Assembly (NCBI RefSeq): GCF_009931115.1
Contig: NZ_CP047491.1
Location: 2,555,501 to 2,619,500 of the forward strand
Direction of reading: 5' to 3'
Length of the DNA stretch: 64,000 nt
Origin: Microbulbifer hydrolyticus
Lineage (GTDB): Bacteria > Pseudomonadota > Gammaproteobacteria > Pseudomonadales > Cellvibrionaceae
Position numbers and translations under genes: made by a program. Each line of letters begins with the position of its first letter. The stretch's first letter is position 1. This document shows positions 1 through 8,843 of this stretch, one piece after another. The notes under the pieces are model-generated. The model saw nothing but the letters and a program-made list of their open reading frames with translations, did not search any database and was not told the DNA's origin.

Positions 1-2348
1 AAACGCACATGGGAATATACCGCGCCGCCCTTCTGGGCCAGGCCAGTCTGATCCAGGGTGCTGCAGGCCTTGTCTTCAATGTGGGCGGCCATTGCCAGCA
101 ATGCGCCAATGGTCACCACGCCGGTGCCGCCAACGCCGGTTACCAGCAAATTGAACGGTTCCTTCAGGTCCGCAAGTTGCGGAGCGGGCAGTTTGTCAGC
201 TTCCTGACACAGCGCATCACCGACACCGGCGCGTTTGTTCAGTTTGCCGCCCTTCACGGTCACGAACGACGGGCAGAAGCCGTTTACGCAGGACATGTCC
301 TGGTTGCATGTGGTCTGGTTGATGCGGCGTTTGTCGCCGAGCGCGGTATCCACCTTTTCAACGGCAATACAGCTGGACTGGGTAACGCAGTCGCCACAGC
401 CCTCGCACACCAGTTCATTGATAAACGGCCGCCCTTCCGCCTTCGGCAGCAGGCCGCGTTTGCGTTTGCGACGCAGCTCGGTAGCACAGGTCTGGTCGTA
501 AACGATCACCGTACAACCGGGCGCCTCGCGCAGTTCTTTCATCACTGCGGGCATATGGTCCCGGTGACGGATTTCCACTTCACCGGGGAAGCTCAGCGCG
601 CCCTTGTACTTGTCGGTGTCATCCATCACCAGCACAACCTTGTTCACCCCTTCTGCCAGCACCTGGCGGCAGATCATGTCCGGGTGCAATTCACCGTCAT
701 GGGGCTGGCCGCCGGTCATGGCGACAGCGTCGTTAAACAGGATTTTGTAAGTGATATTCACCTTCGCCGCCACGGCGGCACGAATCGCGAGGATGCCGGA
801 GTGGAAGTAGGTTCCATCCCCAAGGTTCACGAATACGTGGGGTTCACTGGTAAAGGCCGCCTGGCCAATCCAGTTGACGCCCTCGGCGCCCATCTGGGTA
901 AAGGTATAGGTATCCCGGTCCAGCCACTGGGCCATGTAGTGGCAGCCAATACCCGCGAGCGCGCGGCTGCCTTCGGGTACTCGGGTGGAACGATTGTGGG
1001 GGCAGCCTGCGCAGAACATGGGCAGGCGCGCCACGCTGGAACCAGCCTGGGCCGAGATTCGCTCGGCGAGAGCATCCAGCCGCATCAGGCGGTGTTTGGC
1101 ACGCTCGGGGAGGTTTTCCTCTCCCAGCAGATAGCCCAATACCTGGGCCACCACCGCCGGTGACAGTTCGCCATACATCGGCAGCAGTGGTTTGTCGTGC
1201 TCGTCGACCTTGCCCAGAATCCGCGGGAAATTCGGATCCCGCAAGTGCACGTTGTACAGCTCTTCTTTCAGCTGTACTTCCATCAGACTGCGCTTTTCCT
1301 CGAGCACCAGTAGCGAATCCAGACCGCGTGCAAACTCCTGAATACCCGGTACGTCCAGCGGGTAAGTCATACCCACTTTCAGAATTCGGATACCCAGCGC
1401 GCGGGCGCGCTCCTCATCGATACCCATATCCTCAAATGCCTGCATCAGGTCGAGGTGCGCCTTGCCAGCGGTGACGATACCAAGGGTCGCCTTGGGGTTA
1501 TCCAGTACCAGCTTGTTGAGCTGGTTGGCGCGAGCGAAGGCCAGTGCCGCGGGGCGCTTGTACCGCCACAGGCGCTCTTCCTGCTCAAGAGGATTGTCCT
1601 GCTTGCGAATATTGAGGCCACCGGGCGGACGCTCGATTTCCGGGTACTGGAAAGACACACCGGCAGGATTCACCTCCACCGTGGATGCGCTATCCATATT
1701 TTCCGCGAGGGTGATCATGGCAACCCAGCAGCCACTGAAGCGCGACAGCTCCAGACCATAAAGGCCGTAATCCAGCACTTCCTGGACAGTGGCCGGGTTC
1801 AGTACCGGGATATGCATGTCGACAAAGGCGAACTCGGACTGGCCGGGGTAGGAAGAAGACTTACAACCGTGGTCGTCACCGGAGATGATCAATGCCCCCC
1901 CCTTGGGCGAGGAGCCGGCGGCGTTGGCATGGCGGAAGGCGTCACAGGAGCGGTCTACCCCGGGGGTCTTGCCGTACCAGATGCCACAGACCCCATCTAC
2001 TTCAGCGCCGTCAAACAGGCCCACCTGCTGGGAGCCCCACACCGAGGTAGCGGCCAGCTCTTCGTTCACACCGGGCACGAAGCGGATGTTGTATTCGTCA
2101 AGGAGCTTGGACGCGCGCGCCAGTTGCTGATCGTAACCACCGAGAGGCGACCCTCGGTATCCGGAAATAAAGGTGGCGCTATTGAGGCCGCGGGCACGGT
2201 CGATGCGCATCTGGTCAATGGGCAGGCGCACCAGTGCCTGGATGCCAGAGAGGAGTACGCGCCCCTCCTGGATGGTGTATCGATCGTCCAGGGAGACCTT
2301 TTTGGTAGTGACTGCCTGAGAACCAGTATTCACTTTTTGCTCACTCAT
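1..2348 (-). CDS. Indolepyruvate ferredoxin oxidoreductase, fused form (3' end outside window)
   Basis: The reverse strand is open from an ATG at 2348 to the window edge, giving 782 residues of a protein normally about 1,160 long. It decarboxylates aryl-pyruvates or other 2-oxo acids from amino-acid transamination to acyl-CoA, reducing ferredoxin. Visible in order: an N-terminal pyruvate-oxidoreductase-like region with RGSPLGGYD near residue 65; a CAGCPHN motif near 446 and GDGTYFHSG near 508 (thiamine diphosphate domain); a cysteine-rich stretch, about 646-691, fitting iron-sulfur binding; and GVGGTGVVTIGAL at the start of the gamma-type domain, about 50 residues before the edge. It is a single-chain iorA+iorB-type fusion, as in many proteobacteria. 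The divergent Lrp/AsnC gene is the likely regulator. The truncation is only the window boundary; no frameshift is seen. Substrate preference is not readable from sequence. Confidence 0.93.
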   Translation of the reverse strand, partial: MSEQKVNTGSQAVTTKKVSLDDRYTIQEGRVLLSGIQALVRLPIDQMRIDRARGLNSATFISGYRGSPLGGYDQQLARASKLLDEYNIRFVPGVNEELAATSVWGSQQVGLFDGAEVDGVCGIWYGKTPGVDRSCDAFRHANAAGSSPKGGALIISGDDHGCKSSSYPGQSEFAFVDMHIPVLNPATVQEVLDYGLYGLELSRFSGCWVAMITLAENMDSASTVEVNPAGVSFQYPEIERPPGGLNIRKQDNPLEQEERLWRYKRPAALAFARANQLNKLVLDNPKATLGIVTAGKAHLDLMQAFEDMGIDEERARALGIRILKVGMTYPLDVPGIQEFARGLDSLLVLEEKRSLMEVQLKEELYNVHLRDPNFPRILGKVDEHDKPLLPMYGELSPAVVAQVLGYLLGEENLPERAKHRLMRLDALAERISAQAGSSVARLPMFCAGCPHNRSTRVPEGSRALAGIGCHYMAQWLDRDTYTFTQMGAEGVNWIGQAAFTSEPHVFVNLGDGTYFHSGILAIRAAVAAKVNITYKILFNDAVAMTGGQPHDGELHPDMICRQVLAEGVNKVVLVMDDTDKYKGALSFPGEVEIRHRDHMPAVMKELREAPGCTVIVYDQTCATELRRKRKRGLLPKAEGRPFINELVCEGCGDCVTQSSCIAVEKVDTALGDKRRINQTTCNQDMSCVNGFCPSFVTVKGGKLNKRAGVGDALCQEADKLPAPQLADLKEPFNLLVTGVGGTGVVTIGALLAMAAHIEDKACSTLDQTGLAQKGGAVYSHVR

Positions 2349-2621
2349 ACGCCTACTTCTTTCCCGCTGGTATTTGGTGGTCCGTTAGGGAAACGGACTT
2401 CCGCCAGTTAGTCTGATTAGAGTTATTGTCATTTGGGACGCTCGTCGCAGGTTTGGGCGCTGATTTAAACGAGTTATTGTGAGGCTGCCTAAAATAGCGA
2501 CGGCGTGGTCAAGTCATACTAGTGCTTAAAGCACAATGAAACATTGCTTTATTTACAAGTTTGCACGTAAAATTATGACAGCCATCTCGGCCAATACAGA
2601 AATTGTAGGATAGGAGTTTAT
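2349..2621. promoter_or_regulatory. Divergent promoter region with overlapping inverted repeats
   Basis: This 273-base gap separates the divergent oxidoreductase and Lrp/AsnC genes. At 2522-2534 there is a perfect inverted repeat, GTGCTT-A-AAGCAC. Overlapping it at 2528-2550 is an imperfect one, AAAGC-A-CAATG-AAA-CATTG-CTTT. Lrp/AsnC proteins often bind degenerate palindromes of about 13-15 bases in tandem and control their own gene and a divergent neighbour, so these are plausible operators. The neighbouring sequence is AT-rich. A ribosome site TAGGAG lies about 8 bases before the regulator ATG. No exact promoter hexamers are claimed. Confidence 0.5.
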
Positions 2622-3092
2622 ATGAAGCGCTCAACAGACCTGGATGATTTCGACCGCAAGATTCTGCGGGCGCTGCAGGAAAACGCCGATTATTCCATGG
2701 CTGAGCTGGGAGACAAAGTGGGCTTGTCTCACACTCCGTGCTGGCGTCGCATCAAGCGCCTTGAGGCCGAGGGTATCATCCGTGGTCGCGTCACCCTCCT
2801 GGATCCACGCAAACTTGACCTTGGGGTCACAGTATACTGCTATGTCACCATCCACAACCATGACGAGGACTCCCTGAACAACTTTGAGTCCGCGGTCCAG
2901 GATGTGCAGGAAGTGGTGGAATGCTACTCCACCAGTGGAGACAAAGATTACGTTCTGCGCGTGGTCGTCGACAGCGTGGAGCACTACGAGCAGCTTCTGA
3001 AGCGCTCACTGGTTCACCTGCCGAATGTCGCTTCGGTGAACTCCACCTTTGCGTTGAAGCAGGTTAAGTACACAACGCAACTGCCGCTTTAA
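2622..3092 (+). CDS. Lrp/AsnC family transcriptional regulator
   Basis: A 156-residue protein of typical Lrp/AsnC length. Residues 5-65 hold the N-terminal winged helix-turn-helix (DLDDFDRKILRALQEN, then a recognition helix around SHTPCWRRIKRLE). The rest is the RAM (amino-acid sensing) domain with the usual GDKDYVLRVVV core. The LDxxDxxIL opening and CWRRIKRLE are hallmarks of the family. The ATG has a good ribosome site (TAGGAG). It is divergent from the 2-oxo-acid:ferredoxin oxidoreductase, an arrangement that usually means local control in response to an amino acid, probably aromatic or branched-chain here. The effector is inferred, not visible. Confidence 0.93.
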   Translation: MKRSTDLDDFDRKILRALQENADYSMAELGDKVGLSHTPCWRRIKRLEAEGIIRGRVTLLDPRKLDLGVTVYCYVTIHNHDEDSLNNFESAVQDVQEVVECYSTSGDKDYVLRVVVDSVEHYEQLLKRSLVHLPNVASVNSTFALKQVKYTTQLPL

Positions 3093-3221
3093 AGCAAACC
3101 TGCCGATCGCTGCTCTGACCGCGCATGCTGGCGGTCCAGCGCCGGGGCCATGCCGCTGAGGGCGCCGCCAGTGAACGGCTGCCGGTAGCCGCGGTGTAAA
3201 ACCGCCCATCGACGGGTTCAC

Positions 3222-3275
3222 GGCGTGTTTTGCGAACGCCCCGGTAGCGATACTGCAGTATCCGCGAAACACGCC
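3222..3275. repeat. Long imperfect hairpin between convergent genes
   Basis: GGCGTGTTTTGCG at 3222-3234 pairs with CGCGAAACACGCC at 3263-3275 (12 of 13 positions). Inside the loop, 3249-3262 is itself a perfect palindrome (GATACTGCAGTATC). A similar CATACTGCGGTATCC follows at 3275-3289. The structure lies between the convergent Lrp/AsnC gene and the shikimate-kinase-like gene. It could act as a transcription barrier or belong to a dispersed palindromic repeat family. No U-tract follows it, so it is not a standard intrinsic terminator. Confidence 0.5.
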
Positions 3276-3303
3276 ATACTGCGGTATCCGGACTCAGTAG
3301 CCT

Positions 3304-3813
3304 TTAGCGAGCGTCCAGCTTGCTCACGACCTGCCCCAGAACCTGCTCAAGATCCTGACCGTCACAATCCACCACGATATCCGCATAACGCCGGTACAAC
3401 GCCTGACGCTCCTCGAATAACTCCTCGAAGCTCTGCCCCGGCGCCTTGGCTATTCCGCGGCTTTCATAATTGTGAATTCTGCGCCGCAGTTCATCGGCAG
3501 AGCAGTTCAGGAAAACTGCAGGGCCGAACCTCAACAGGTTGTGCATTCCCTCCTCGCTGTACACCACACTGCCGCCCGTAGCGATCACATGGTTGGGCAG
3601 GTTTGCCTCGGCAATCACCTCACCCTCAATACGGCGTAGATTCAGGTAGTCGGTCTCGTTCATGATCTCCTGCAGGGTTTTGTCTTCCCGCAATTGGATC
3701 AATACATCGGTATCCACAAAATCTTTTGCCAGCTCCTTCGCCAGCAATACCCCAAGCGTACTCTTGCCGGCACCCGGCATCCCGATCAGTACAACACTGC
3801 CCTGTTTATGCAT
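3304..3813 (-). CDS. Shikimate kinase-like P-loop kinase
   Basis: A 169-residue single-domain kinase of AroK size. It has a Walker A loop GMPGAGKST at residues 12-20, the DTD motif near 37 that in shikimate kinases contacts magnesium and substrate, and the ATGGS stretch near 80. The lid region reads ESRGIAKAPGQSF rather than the RPLL sequence of canonical AroK, so it is probably a paralogue. The true shikimate-pathway aroK normally sits beside aroB, which is absent here. It ends the leftward block that starts with the adjacent acyltransferase (55-base gap). It may phosphorylate a shikimate-like or other small polyol. The fold is secure; the substrate is not. Confidence 0.8.
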   Translation of the reverse strand: MHKQGSVVLIGMPGAGKSTLGVLLAKELAKDFVDTDVLIQLREDKTLQEIMNETDYLNLRRIEGEVIAEANLPNHVIATGGSVVYSEEGMHNLLRFGPAVFLNCSADELRRRIHNYESRGIAKAPGQSFEELFEERQALYRRYADIVVDCDGQDLEQVLGQVVSKLDAR

Positions 3814-3868
3814 TTTTATCCGACTTCCTAAAAAAGCTTTGTGAGATCTGCAGCAGAGTCACCCCCGG

Positions 3869-4591
3869 TCAGTCTCCTCTCCGCGGCAATACCACTGACC
3901 GCAGCCAACCCAACAGGCTATTGCCCGTCAGCAGCATTTTATCCAATTCATCCAGATTGTGCGCCTGCCGGAAACTGTCCGCAAACAACGCCTCTCTTGT
4001 GATCATTCTCCGGCGCGGGTTGATCTGCTTGATTTCCCGGGCGGGATTGCCTGCAACGACTGTATTGGCCGGGATATCACGGGTCACCACACTACCCGCG
4101 CCTACCACCGCATTGTCACCAATGGACACGCCCTTGCACACGATGGCGCTGTCACCGATCCAGACATTGTTGCCGATGGAAATGGGTGATGTGCAGCGAA
4201 ACGGCCGTGTGCGGTTGTACAGGCCGTGCCAGTCTGAATCGGAGATATAGACGTTCGCGGCCAGCATACATGCATCGCCCAGGGTGATGGACTGACCCGC
4301 AGAAATCCGCACGCCCGGAGAGATGAGTACATAATCGCCGATGCTGATCTCCGCTTCGCCACCGCGGTGGCCCATGGCAGTCAGCCGAATACAGTTATCC
4401 GGTGTAGAGATCAAGTGCGGGAAATTGCCGAGGCGGATGTTACTGCCGAAGACCTTGACTGAGGCGGGGTGCATGATTTCCGGCTCGCAGCCGATGGCAT
4501 CGAACTGTGGCAGCAGAAAGTGGCGACAACGCCAGTGACGGAACCTGAGCTGCAGGCGCTTTAGCCAGTATGGTCTATGATCCTTGCGCAT
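3869..4591 (-). CDS. Left-handed beta-helix (hexapeptide repeat) acyltransferase
   Basis: A 240-residue protein of the WbbJ/LacA/CysE-like hexapeptide acyltransferase superfamily. The centre, about residues 80-190, is a run of [LIV]-G-x-x-x-x imperfect hexapeptides (for example [21 protein letters not shown]) ending in the usual [10 protein letters not shown] sequence. These enzymes use acyl-CoA, usually acetyl-CoA, to O- or N-acetylate sugars or antibiotics; the catalytic His is probably in the SDWHGLY segment. The basic N-terminal 25 residues may contact membrane or a partner. The start ATG at 4591 faces the divergent methyltransferase at 4744. Context with glycosyl- and methyltransferases suggests glycan or glycoside decoration. 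Confidence 0.85.
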   Translation of the reverse strand: MRKDHRPYWLKRLQLRFRHWRCRHFLLPQFDAIGCEPEIMHPASVKVFGSNIRLGNFPHLISTPDNCIRLTAMGHRGGEAEISIGDYVLISPGVRISAGQSITLGDACMLAANVYISDSDWHGLYNRTRPFRCTSPISIGNNVWIGDSAIVCKGVSIGDNAVVGAGSVVTRDIPANTVVAGNPAREIKQINPRRRMITREALFADSFRQAHNLDELDKMLLTGNSLLGWLRSVVLPRRGD

Positions 4592-4743
4592 GGTGTGTAG
4601 AAGCCATCCTCAGTTTTTTATCTGTTTTACGAGCAGTCATTCTTTGTCACTGAATCTGCGCCGCGAGTGCATTGCAAACTGCCGTACTCGCCGGTACTGT
4701 CAGGCTCAACTCTTTCTTCCACCGAACAGAAAAATACACAGCA

Positions 4744-5376
4744 ATGGAAACGTCCCGACCAATTGAATTACCCCTGGACATCGAAACCATCAAAGGTTTT
4801 CTCGATCCTCAGGAGGGAGAAGCACTCTACCGACTCGCCGCTGAAGCCAGCGATCTGGGCCCCGTACTGGAAGTCGGCAGCTACTGTGGCAAATCTACCG
4901 TGTATCTTGGCAGCGCCTGCAGACTGATGGACAACTCACTATTCGCGATTGACCACCATCGCGGTTCAGAGGAACACCAGCCCGGCGAGGAGTACCACGA
5001 CAGCGACCTGTTCGATGATCGCAGCCAGTTGATGGATAGCTTTCACAATTTCCGCAGCAATATGCGCAGAGCCGGGCTGGAGCAAAATGTTATACCCGTA
5101 GTCGCGCCCTCTGCGGTAGCCGCTCGCCACTGGAATACCCCACTCGGGCTGGTTTTTATCGACGGTGGCCATTCGCTGGAGGCAGCGGTTACCGATTACC
5201 GCGCGTGGAGCCGGCATATCGTGCCCGGCGGCTATCTGGCCATTCACGACATTTTCCCCGATCCGAAAGATGGTGGTCAGGCGCCCTACGAGATTTACAA
5301 GCTAGCGTTGGCTTCCGGCCAGTTCGAGCTCGTGGAGATGGTCAAGACTCTCGGCATCCTGCGACGCATCCAGTAG
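4744..5376 (+). CDS. Class I SAM-dependent methyltransferase (Methyltransf_24 type)
   Basis: A 210-residue predicted cytoplasmic methyltransferase. The SAM-binding motif I is VLEVGSYCGKST (about residues 40-51), followed by a FAIDHHRG strand end, and VFIDGGHS at motif IV, a signature of the Methyltransf_24/macrocin-O-methyltransferase-like group. I chose the ATG at 4744 (METSRPIEL) because the 24 residues upstream in frame do not look like coding sequence for this fold. It is convergent with the terpene-cyclase-like gene, and the last 75 bases of the two coding regions overlap. The acceptor is unknown; it probably works with the operon to its right. Confidence 0.85.
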   Translation: METSRPIELPLDIETIKGFLDPQEGEALYRLAAEASDLGPVLEVGSYCGKSTVYLGSACRLMDNSLFAIDHHRGSEEHQPGEEYHDSDLFDDRSQLMDSFHNFRSNMRRAGLEQNVIPVVAPSAVAARHWNTPLGLVFIDGGHSLEAAVTDYRAWSRHIVPGGYLAIHDIFPDPKDGGQAPYEIYKLALASGQFELVEMVKTLGILRRIQ

Positions 5377-6414
5377 GTTCACCCGGGTAAACAGCGTGCT
5401 GGCGGGGGTAAGCCCTGCCAGGGCATCCGCGGCAAGCAGCATGGCACCTACCGTCCAGGTGGTTTTCTCTTCAGGCCACACGGCACTGTCCCGATAGACA
5501 TAGCCAGTCCAGTATCCACCATCGCTGTCCTGCCAGCGATGCAGCCCGCGGTAAATGGTTTCGGCTTTCGCCGTTTCACCTGCCGCCAATAATGCCATGG
5601 TAAGTTCACAGGACTCGGCAACCGTTACCCAGGGCTCGTCGTTCACGCAGCGGCAACCCAGCCCCGCCACAACAAACTCGTTCCATTTCTGTTGCAACCG
5701 CGCCCTTGCACCAGCGCCCTCGAAGACGCCGGTCAGGACCGGGTAAAACCAGTCCATGGAGAAGCGGGCCTTGCTTTCCCAGGTTCGATCGAACCGTTGT
5801 GGTTTATCCCTCAACGCCTCGCCCAGCCGCACTCTGGCCGAATGCCACTCCGGCCGCGCTTTTGCGAGAACGGTGGCAATATTGATACCGCACTCAAGAC
5901 TTTTGTAAATGGAAGCGCAACCGGTAATCAGGGCGTCCATGAGGGGCTTACCGTTTCCGTCGACAGCCCACTGGATTTCGCCATGGGGTGACTGAAGCGC
6001 CAGTACGAAACCCAGAGCGCGATCCACCATCGGCCAAAACCGGTGAAGAAACTCCCGGTCGCCAGTGATCAGGAAGTGATGCCAGATGCCGGTCGCGATA
6101 TAGGCCACAAAGTTGCTTTCCCGGCGCTCACGGTTATCTACCTGGCCGTCTTTGTAGGCGGCCCACCAGCTTCCATCGTCCAGCTGAATGCTCGCCAGCC
6201 AGGCGTAGGCACTTTCGGCCGCATCGTACTCACCAGCAATACTGAGTCCCATGGCCGCTTCCACATGATCCCAGGGATCCGCGTAGTGTCCGGTAAACCA
6301 CGGAATACAGCCATCCGCCAGCTGTTGAGAAAGAATGTACTCGCCACTGCGGCGCACAAACTCCCGGGGGTACAGCGGCGTTCCTACTGAGGTGGTATCG
6401 AGGGAGATACTCAT
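5302..6414 (-). CDS. Prenyltransferase/terpene-cyclase-like (alpha/alpha barrel) protein, function unknown
   Basis: A 370-residue protein. The ATG at 6414 forms an ATGA overlap with the stop of the methyltransferase before it, indicating translational coupling; the in-frame extension upstream of this ATG reads as antisense noise. The sequence has repeated helical pairs with QW-like motifs (QLADGCIPW near 30, LDDGSWW near 75, DSDGGYWTGY near 310), like proteins annotated as prenyltransferase or squalene-oxidase repeat. There is no DxDD cyclase motif, so catalysis as a terpene cyclase is doubtful. It could also be glycosidase-like, since (alpha/alpha)6 barrels are shared. The C-terminal tail of about 25 residues is antisense to the convergent methyltransferase end and looks like a late extension. 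Confidence 0.7.
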   Translation of the reverse strand: MSISLDTTSVGTPLYPREFVRRSGEYILSQQLADGCIPWFTGHYADPWDHVEAAMGLSIAGEYDAAESAYAWLASIQLDDGSWWAAYKDGQVDNRERRESNFVAYIATGIWHHFLITGDREFLHRFWPMVDRALGFVLALQSPHGEIQWAVDGNGKPLMDALITGCASIYKSLECGINIATVLAKARPEWHSARVRLGEALRDKPQRFDRTWESKARFSMDWFYPVLTGVFEGAGARARLQQKWNEFVVAGLGCRCVNDEPWVTVAESCELTMALLAAGETAKAETIYRGLHRWQDSDGGYWTGYVYRDSAVWPEEKTTWTVGAMLLAADALAGLTPASTLFTRVNLLDASQDAESLDHLHELELAGSQR

Positions 6415-7196
6415 ACTGCGCTCTCCGGAACAGCAGCTTCTGGGTAGTCGAGTTCGGTCAATTCCCCATTGTCTGCCGCGGGCTCCACCGGAGCCGGTTT
6501 GACAAAATACAGGGCGATACTTTTCCCAAGTAGCGGGTTGAGCAGTTTTTCCAGCCAGCGGGTAAGTCGAGGCTTTTGCATCAGGTCCCAAACCAGAACC
6601 CGGTGGTATCCGGTAATCAGGGGGTGATCGTCCCGGCCCCAGAAGAGGCACTTGAGCCACCAGTAAGGGGCGTGCAGTGCATGGGCCTTATGGCGGGCAA
6701 AGTATTGATGCCCCAGGGCTTCCACGCTTCTTCGCAGCTGCTTTTCACGGAAAATCCGGATGTGCCCGCCCTCTACCTGGTGGTAGTCGTCGGACAATTT
6801 CCAGCAGACCCACTCCGGAAAAAATGCCGGAACGGTGGCCGCAAAAACGCCAGATGGCTTTAGCACCCGGTTGATTTCGTTGAGCACCCCCTGGTAATCC
6901 TCAATGTGCTCCAACACTTCAGAGCAGATCACCACGTCAAAGAAGTGATCAGCGAATGGCAATTGCAGCGCATTACCAACGCCAAACTGAAGGCGACCAC
7001 GTTGTTGCCCGGCCGAAAAAAACGGCGCGGCGCGCTCGCTGGCCGTATTGATATCCCGTTGACTCAAATCGATGCCAAAAATTTCGACTTCATCGGTCAA
7101 CATCAGGTGAATGGCGTGGCGCCCCTCACCACAACCCAGGTCAAGTACTCGCTGCCCCGGTTGCAGGTTCAGCAGCGAGGGATCCACCGTAATCAT
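6411..7196 (-). CDS. Class I SAM-dependent methyltransferase (Methyltransf_11 type)
   Basis: A 261-residue methyltransferase. Motif I is VLDLGCGEGRHAI near residues 18-30, followed by IFGIDLS and the post-motif LQLPFADHFFDVVICSEVLEHI, a textbook ubiquinone/glycolipid-type methyltransferase core. The C-terminal third is hydrophobic and aromatic (HAPYWWLKCLFWG), which may contact membrane or a lipid substrate. Its start overlaps the stop of the glycosyltransferase in TGATG, and its stop overlaps the next start in ATGA, so the three genes are tightly coupled. The methyl acceptor is unknown; given the partners, a glycosylated lipid or polyketide-like compound is one possibility. Confidence 0.88.
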   Translation of the reverse strand: MITVDPSLLNLQPGQRVLDLGCGEGRHAIHLMLTDEVEIFGIDLSQRDINTASERAAPFFSAGQQRGRLQFGVGNALQLPFADHFFDVVICSEVLEHIEDYQGVLNEINRVLKPSGVFAATVPAFFPEWVCWKLSDDYHQVEGGHIRIFREKQLRRSVEALGHQYFARHKAHALHAPYWWLKCLFWGRDDHPLITGYHRVLVWDLMQKPRLTRWLEKLLNPLLGKSIALYFVKPAPVEPAADNGELTELDYPEAAVPESAV

Positions 7197-8599
7197 CAGG
7201 CAGCTTCCCCGTGGCGTTTTGGACTCTCTGCCACCCTGGCTGCGGCTCCGTCACTCTCTGCAGTAGCGGGCTCCATCTGCTCTGCAGTCGCGGCCGGGCG
7301 ATCAAAACAATCCCTCTCGCGATGCTTCTCACCGATAATTTCCCGGTAGTAAGCCACCAGATGGCGGGCCGCCACCTGCCAGGAAAATTTTTCTTCGATG
7401 CGTTGGCGGCCTGCGATACCGAGAGACTCACGCAGAGCGGCATCTATCAAAAGTTTGTCAATCGAGCGCGCCAGTGCGCCACTGTCTCCCGCGGGAACAA
7501 CGATGCCAGCATCCCCGACAACCTCGGGCAATGCACCACCATTGCTCGAAATCACGGGAACACCACAAGCCATGGCCTCGCCGGCCGGCAACCCAAACCC
7601 TTCATAGAGTGAGGGGCACACCACCAGCGAGGAAGTGGCATAGTGTTCCACCATTTCACGATTTGAAATACCGGAAACAAAACGCACAGCAGATTGAAGG
7701 CCAAGTTCTTCAAGCAGCTGTTCTGTCGCACCACCCTCCTGCAATTTTCCAACCACCAGTAATTTGAGTTTCGGGAATCTTCCCCGCAGTAGCGCCATCG
7801 CCTGTAAAAGAAAGCGCAGTCCCTTGAGGGGCTGGTCAGCGGAGGCCGTCGTCATGATCTGCCAGGGGTCCGGCGCGATGTGCGGCTGGGGAGTAAACAG
7901 CTCGGTATCAATCCCGTTGTAAATCAGCTCCAGCCGCGAGGGCGCCACGCCAAACTGCTCCACGATATCGGTAAATGACTGTGTCGAAACCGTGACAATA
8001 TGGTTAAGCCTGCGGGACACCTTGATCTGCATTCTGAGGAAACTGTGCCAGCGTCGGACCAGCAGGCGATAGAACCAGTCCGGTGCGGCGTCGATCGCCA
8101 GCTGGCGGTCGCGGGTAATTGGGTGGTGGATGGTAGCGACGACGGGAAGGCCCTGCTTTTCGATACTCAGCAGGCCATAACAGAGCGACTGGTTATCGTG
8201 CACTACGTCATATTCCCTGCCATGGGTGTTCAGGTACCGGGCGACCCGTCGGCCAAAGCTATACGGCTCGGCAAATCCACCGGTGAGCTTGCCAAACCAT
8301 TCGTGGAAGTCAGCCCAACTCAACAGGTGCCGTGGCCGGAGCGCCCGTGTGGGACGTGGATGCTCGTAGAGGTTCAGCCCGGGCATCTTGATCAGGCGCA
8401 CCCGCGGGTCCAGCTCCGGATAGGGCTGGCCGGAAATCACATCCACCTTGTGGCCAGCGTCGACCAGCGCCTTACTGAGGTAGTAAAGGTAAACACCCTG
8501 CCCGCCACAATGGGGATGGCTGCGATAACCGAGCAGGCAGATATTCAATGGCCGCAACTGGGCCGATGGACCGTCTGTACGATTTCCCAAGGCGGTCAT
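7196..8599 (-). CDS. Glycosyltransferase family 4 protein
   Basis: A 467-residue GT-B fold glycosyltransferase and first gene of the three-gene leftward operon. The N-terminal domain has the HCGGQGVYLYYLSKAL loop of retaining GT4 enzymes. The C-terminal domain carries the donor-binding E-x7-E region CPSLYEGFGLPAGEAMACG, near residues 345-365, then PVISSNGGALPEVVGDAG. GT4 enzymes transfer a sugar from a nucleotide-sugar with retention of configuration. The last 45 residues are low-complexity and charged, absent from typical members. Acceptor and sugar cannot be inferred beyond association with the two methyltransferases and the barrel protein. Confidence 0.9.
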   Translation of the reverse strand: MTALGNRTDGPSAQLRPLNICLLGYRSHPHCGGQGVYLYYLSKALVDAGHKVDVISGQPYPELDPRVRLIKMPGLNLYEHPRPTRALRPRHLLSWADFHEWFGKLTGGFAEPYSFGRRVARYLNTHGREYDVVHDNQSLCYGLLSIEKQGLPVVATIHHPITRDRQLAIDAAPDWFYRLLVRRWHSFLRMQIKVSRRLNHIVTVSTQSFTDIVEQFGVAPSRLELIYNGIDTELFTPQPHIAPDPWQIMTTASADQPLKGLRFLLQAMALLRGRFPKLKLLVVGKLQEGGATEQLLEELGLQSAVRFVSGISNREMVEHYATSSLVVCPSLYEGFGLPAGEAMACGVPVISSNGGALPEVVGDAGIVVPAGDSGALARSIDKLLIDAALRESLGIAGRQRIEEKFSWQVAARHLVAYYREIIGEKHRERDCFDRPAATAEQMEPATAESDGAAARVAESPKRHGEAA

Positions 8600-8784
8600 A
8601 GATTCCCCATAGTTATTGTTTTGGCGAACGCGAAACGTCGGATGCCGAAAGAGGCGAAGAATACACTGGGCAAGAAATGACTGCCAGACAGAAACCGTCC
8701 ACGCCGGAGACCAGACTACTCAGTCCGACACCGGGAGTGTGTTTTTTTCATACAAGCCGGCGAAGCAGTTGCCACCACGACAAA

Positions 8785-8818
8785 GCCCCGATCTCGCAGC
8801 AGGTGCAAGAGTCGGGGC
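8785..8818 (-). terminator. Possible hairpin after ompW
   Basis: GCCCCGA at 8785-8791 pairs with TCGGGGC at 8812-8818, a 7-base stem with a 20-base loop, beginning 26 bases beyond the ompW stop on the reverse strand. There is no strong U-tract, so termination is only a suggestion. The rest of the 244-base gap to the glycosyltransferase start holds no gene I can support. Confidence 0.35.
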
Positions 8819-8843
8819 AATCGGGTCTGGAGCATTCTTCAGG

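Noticed and set aside
9..1163. 384-residue forward open frame opposite the oxidoreductase
   Set aside because: It is antisense to the indolepyruvate oxidoreductase, whose thiamine and iron-sulfur motifs are clear; the forward product has no domain.
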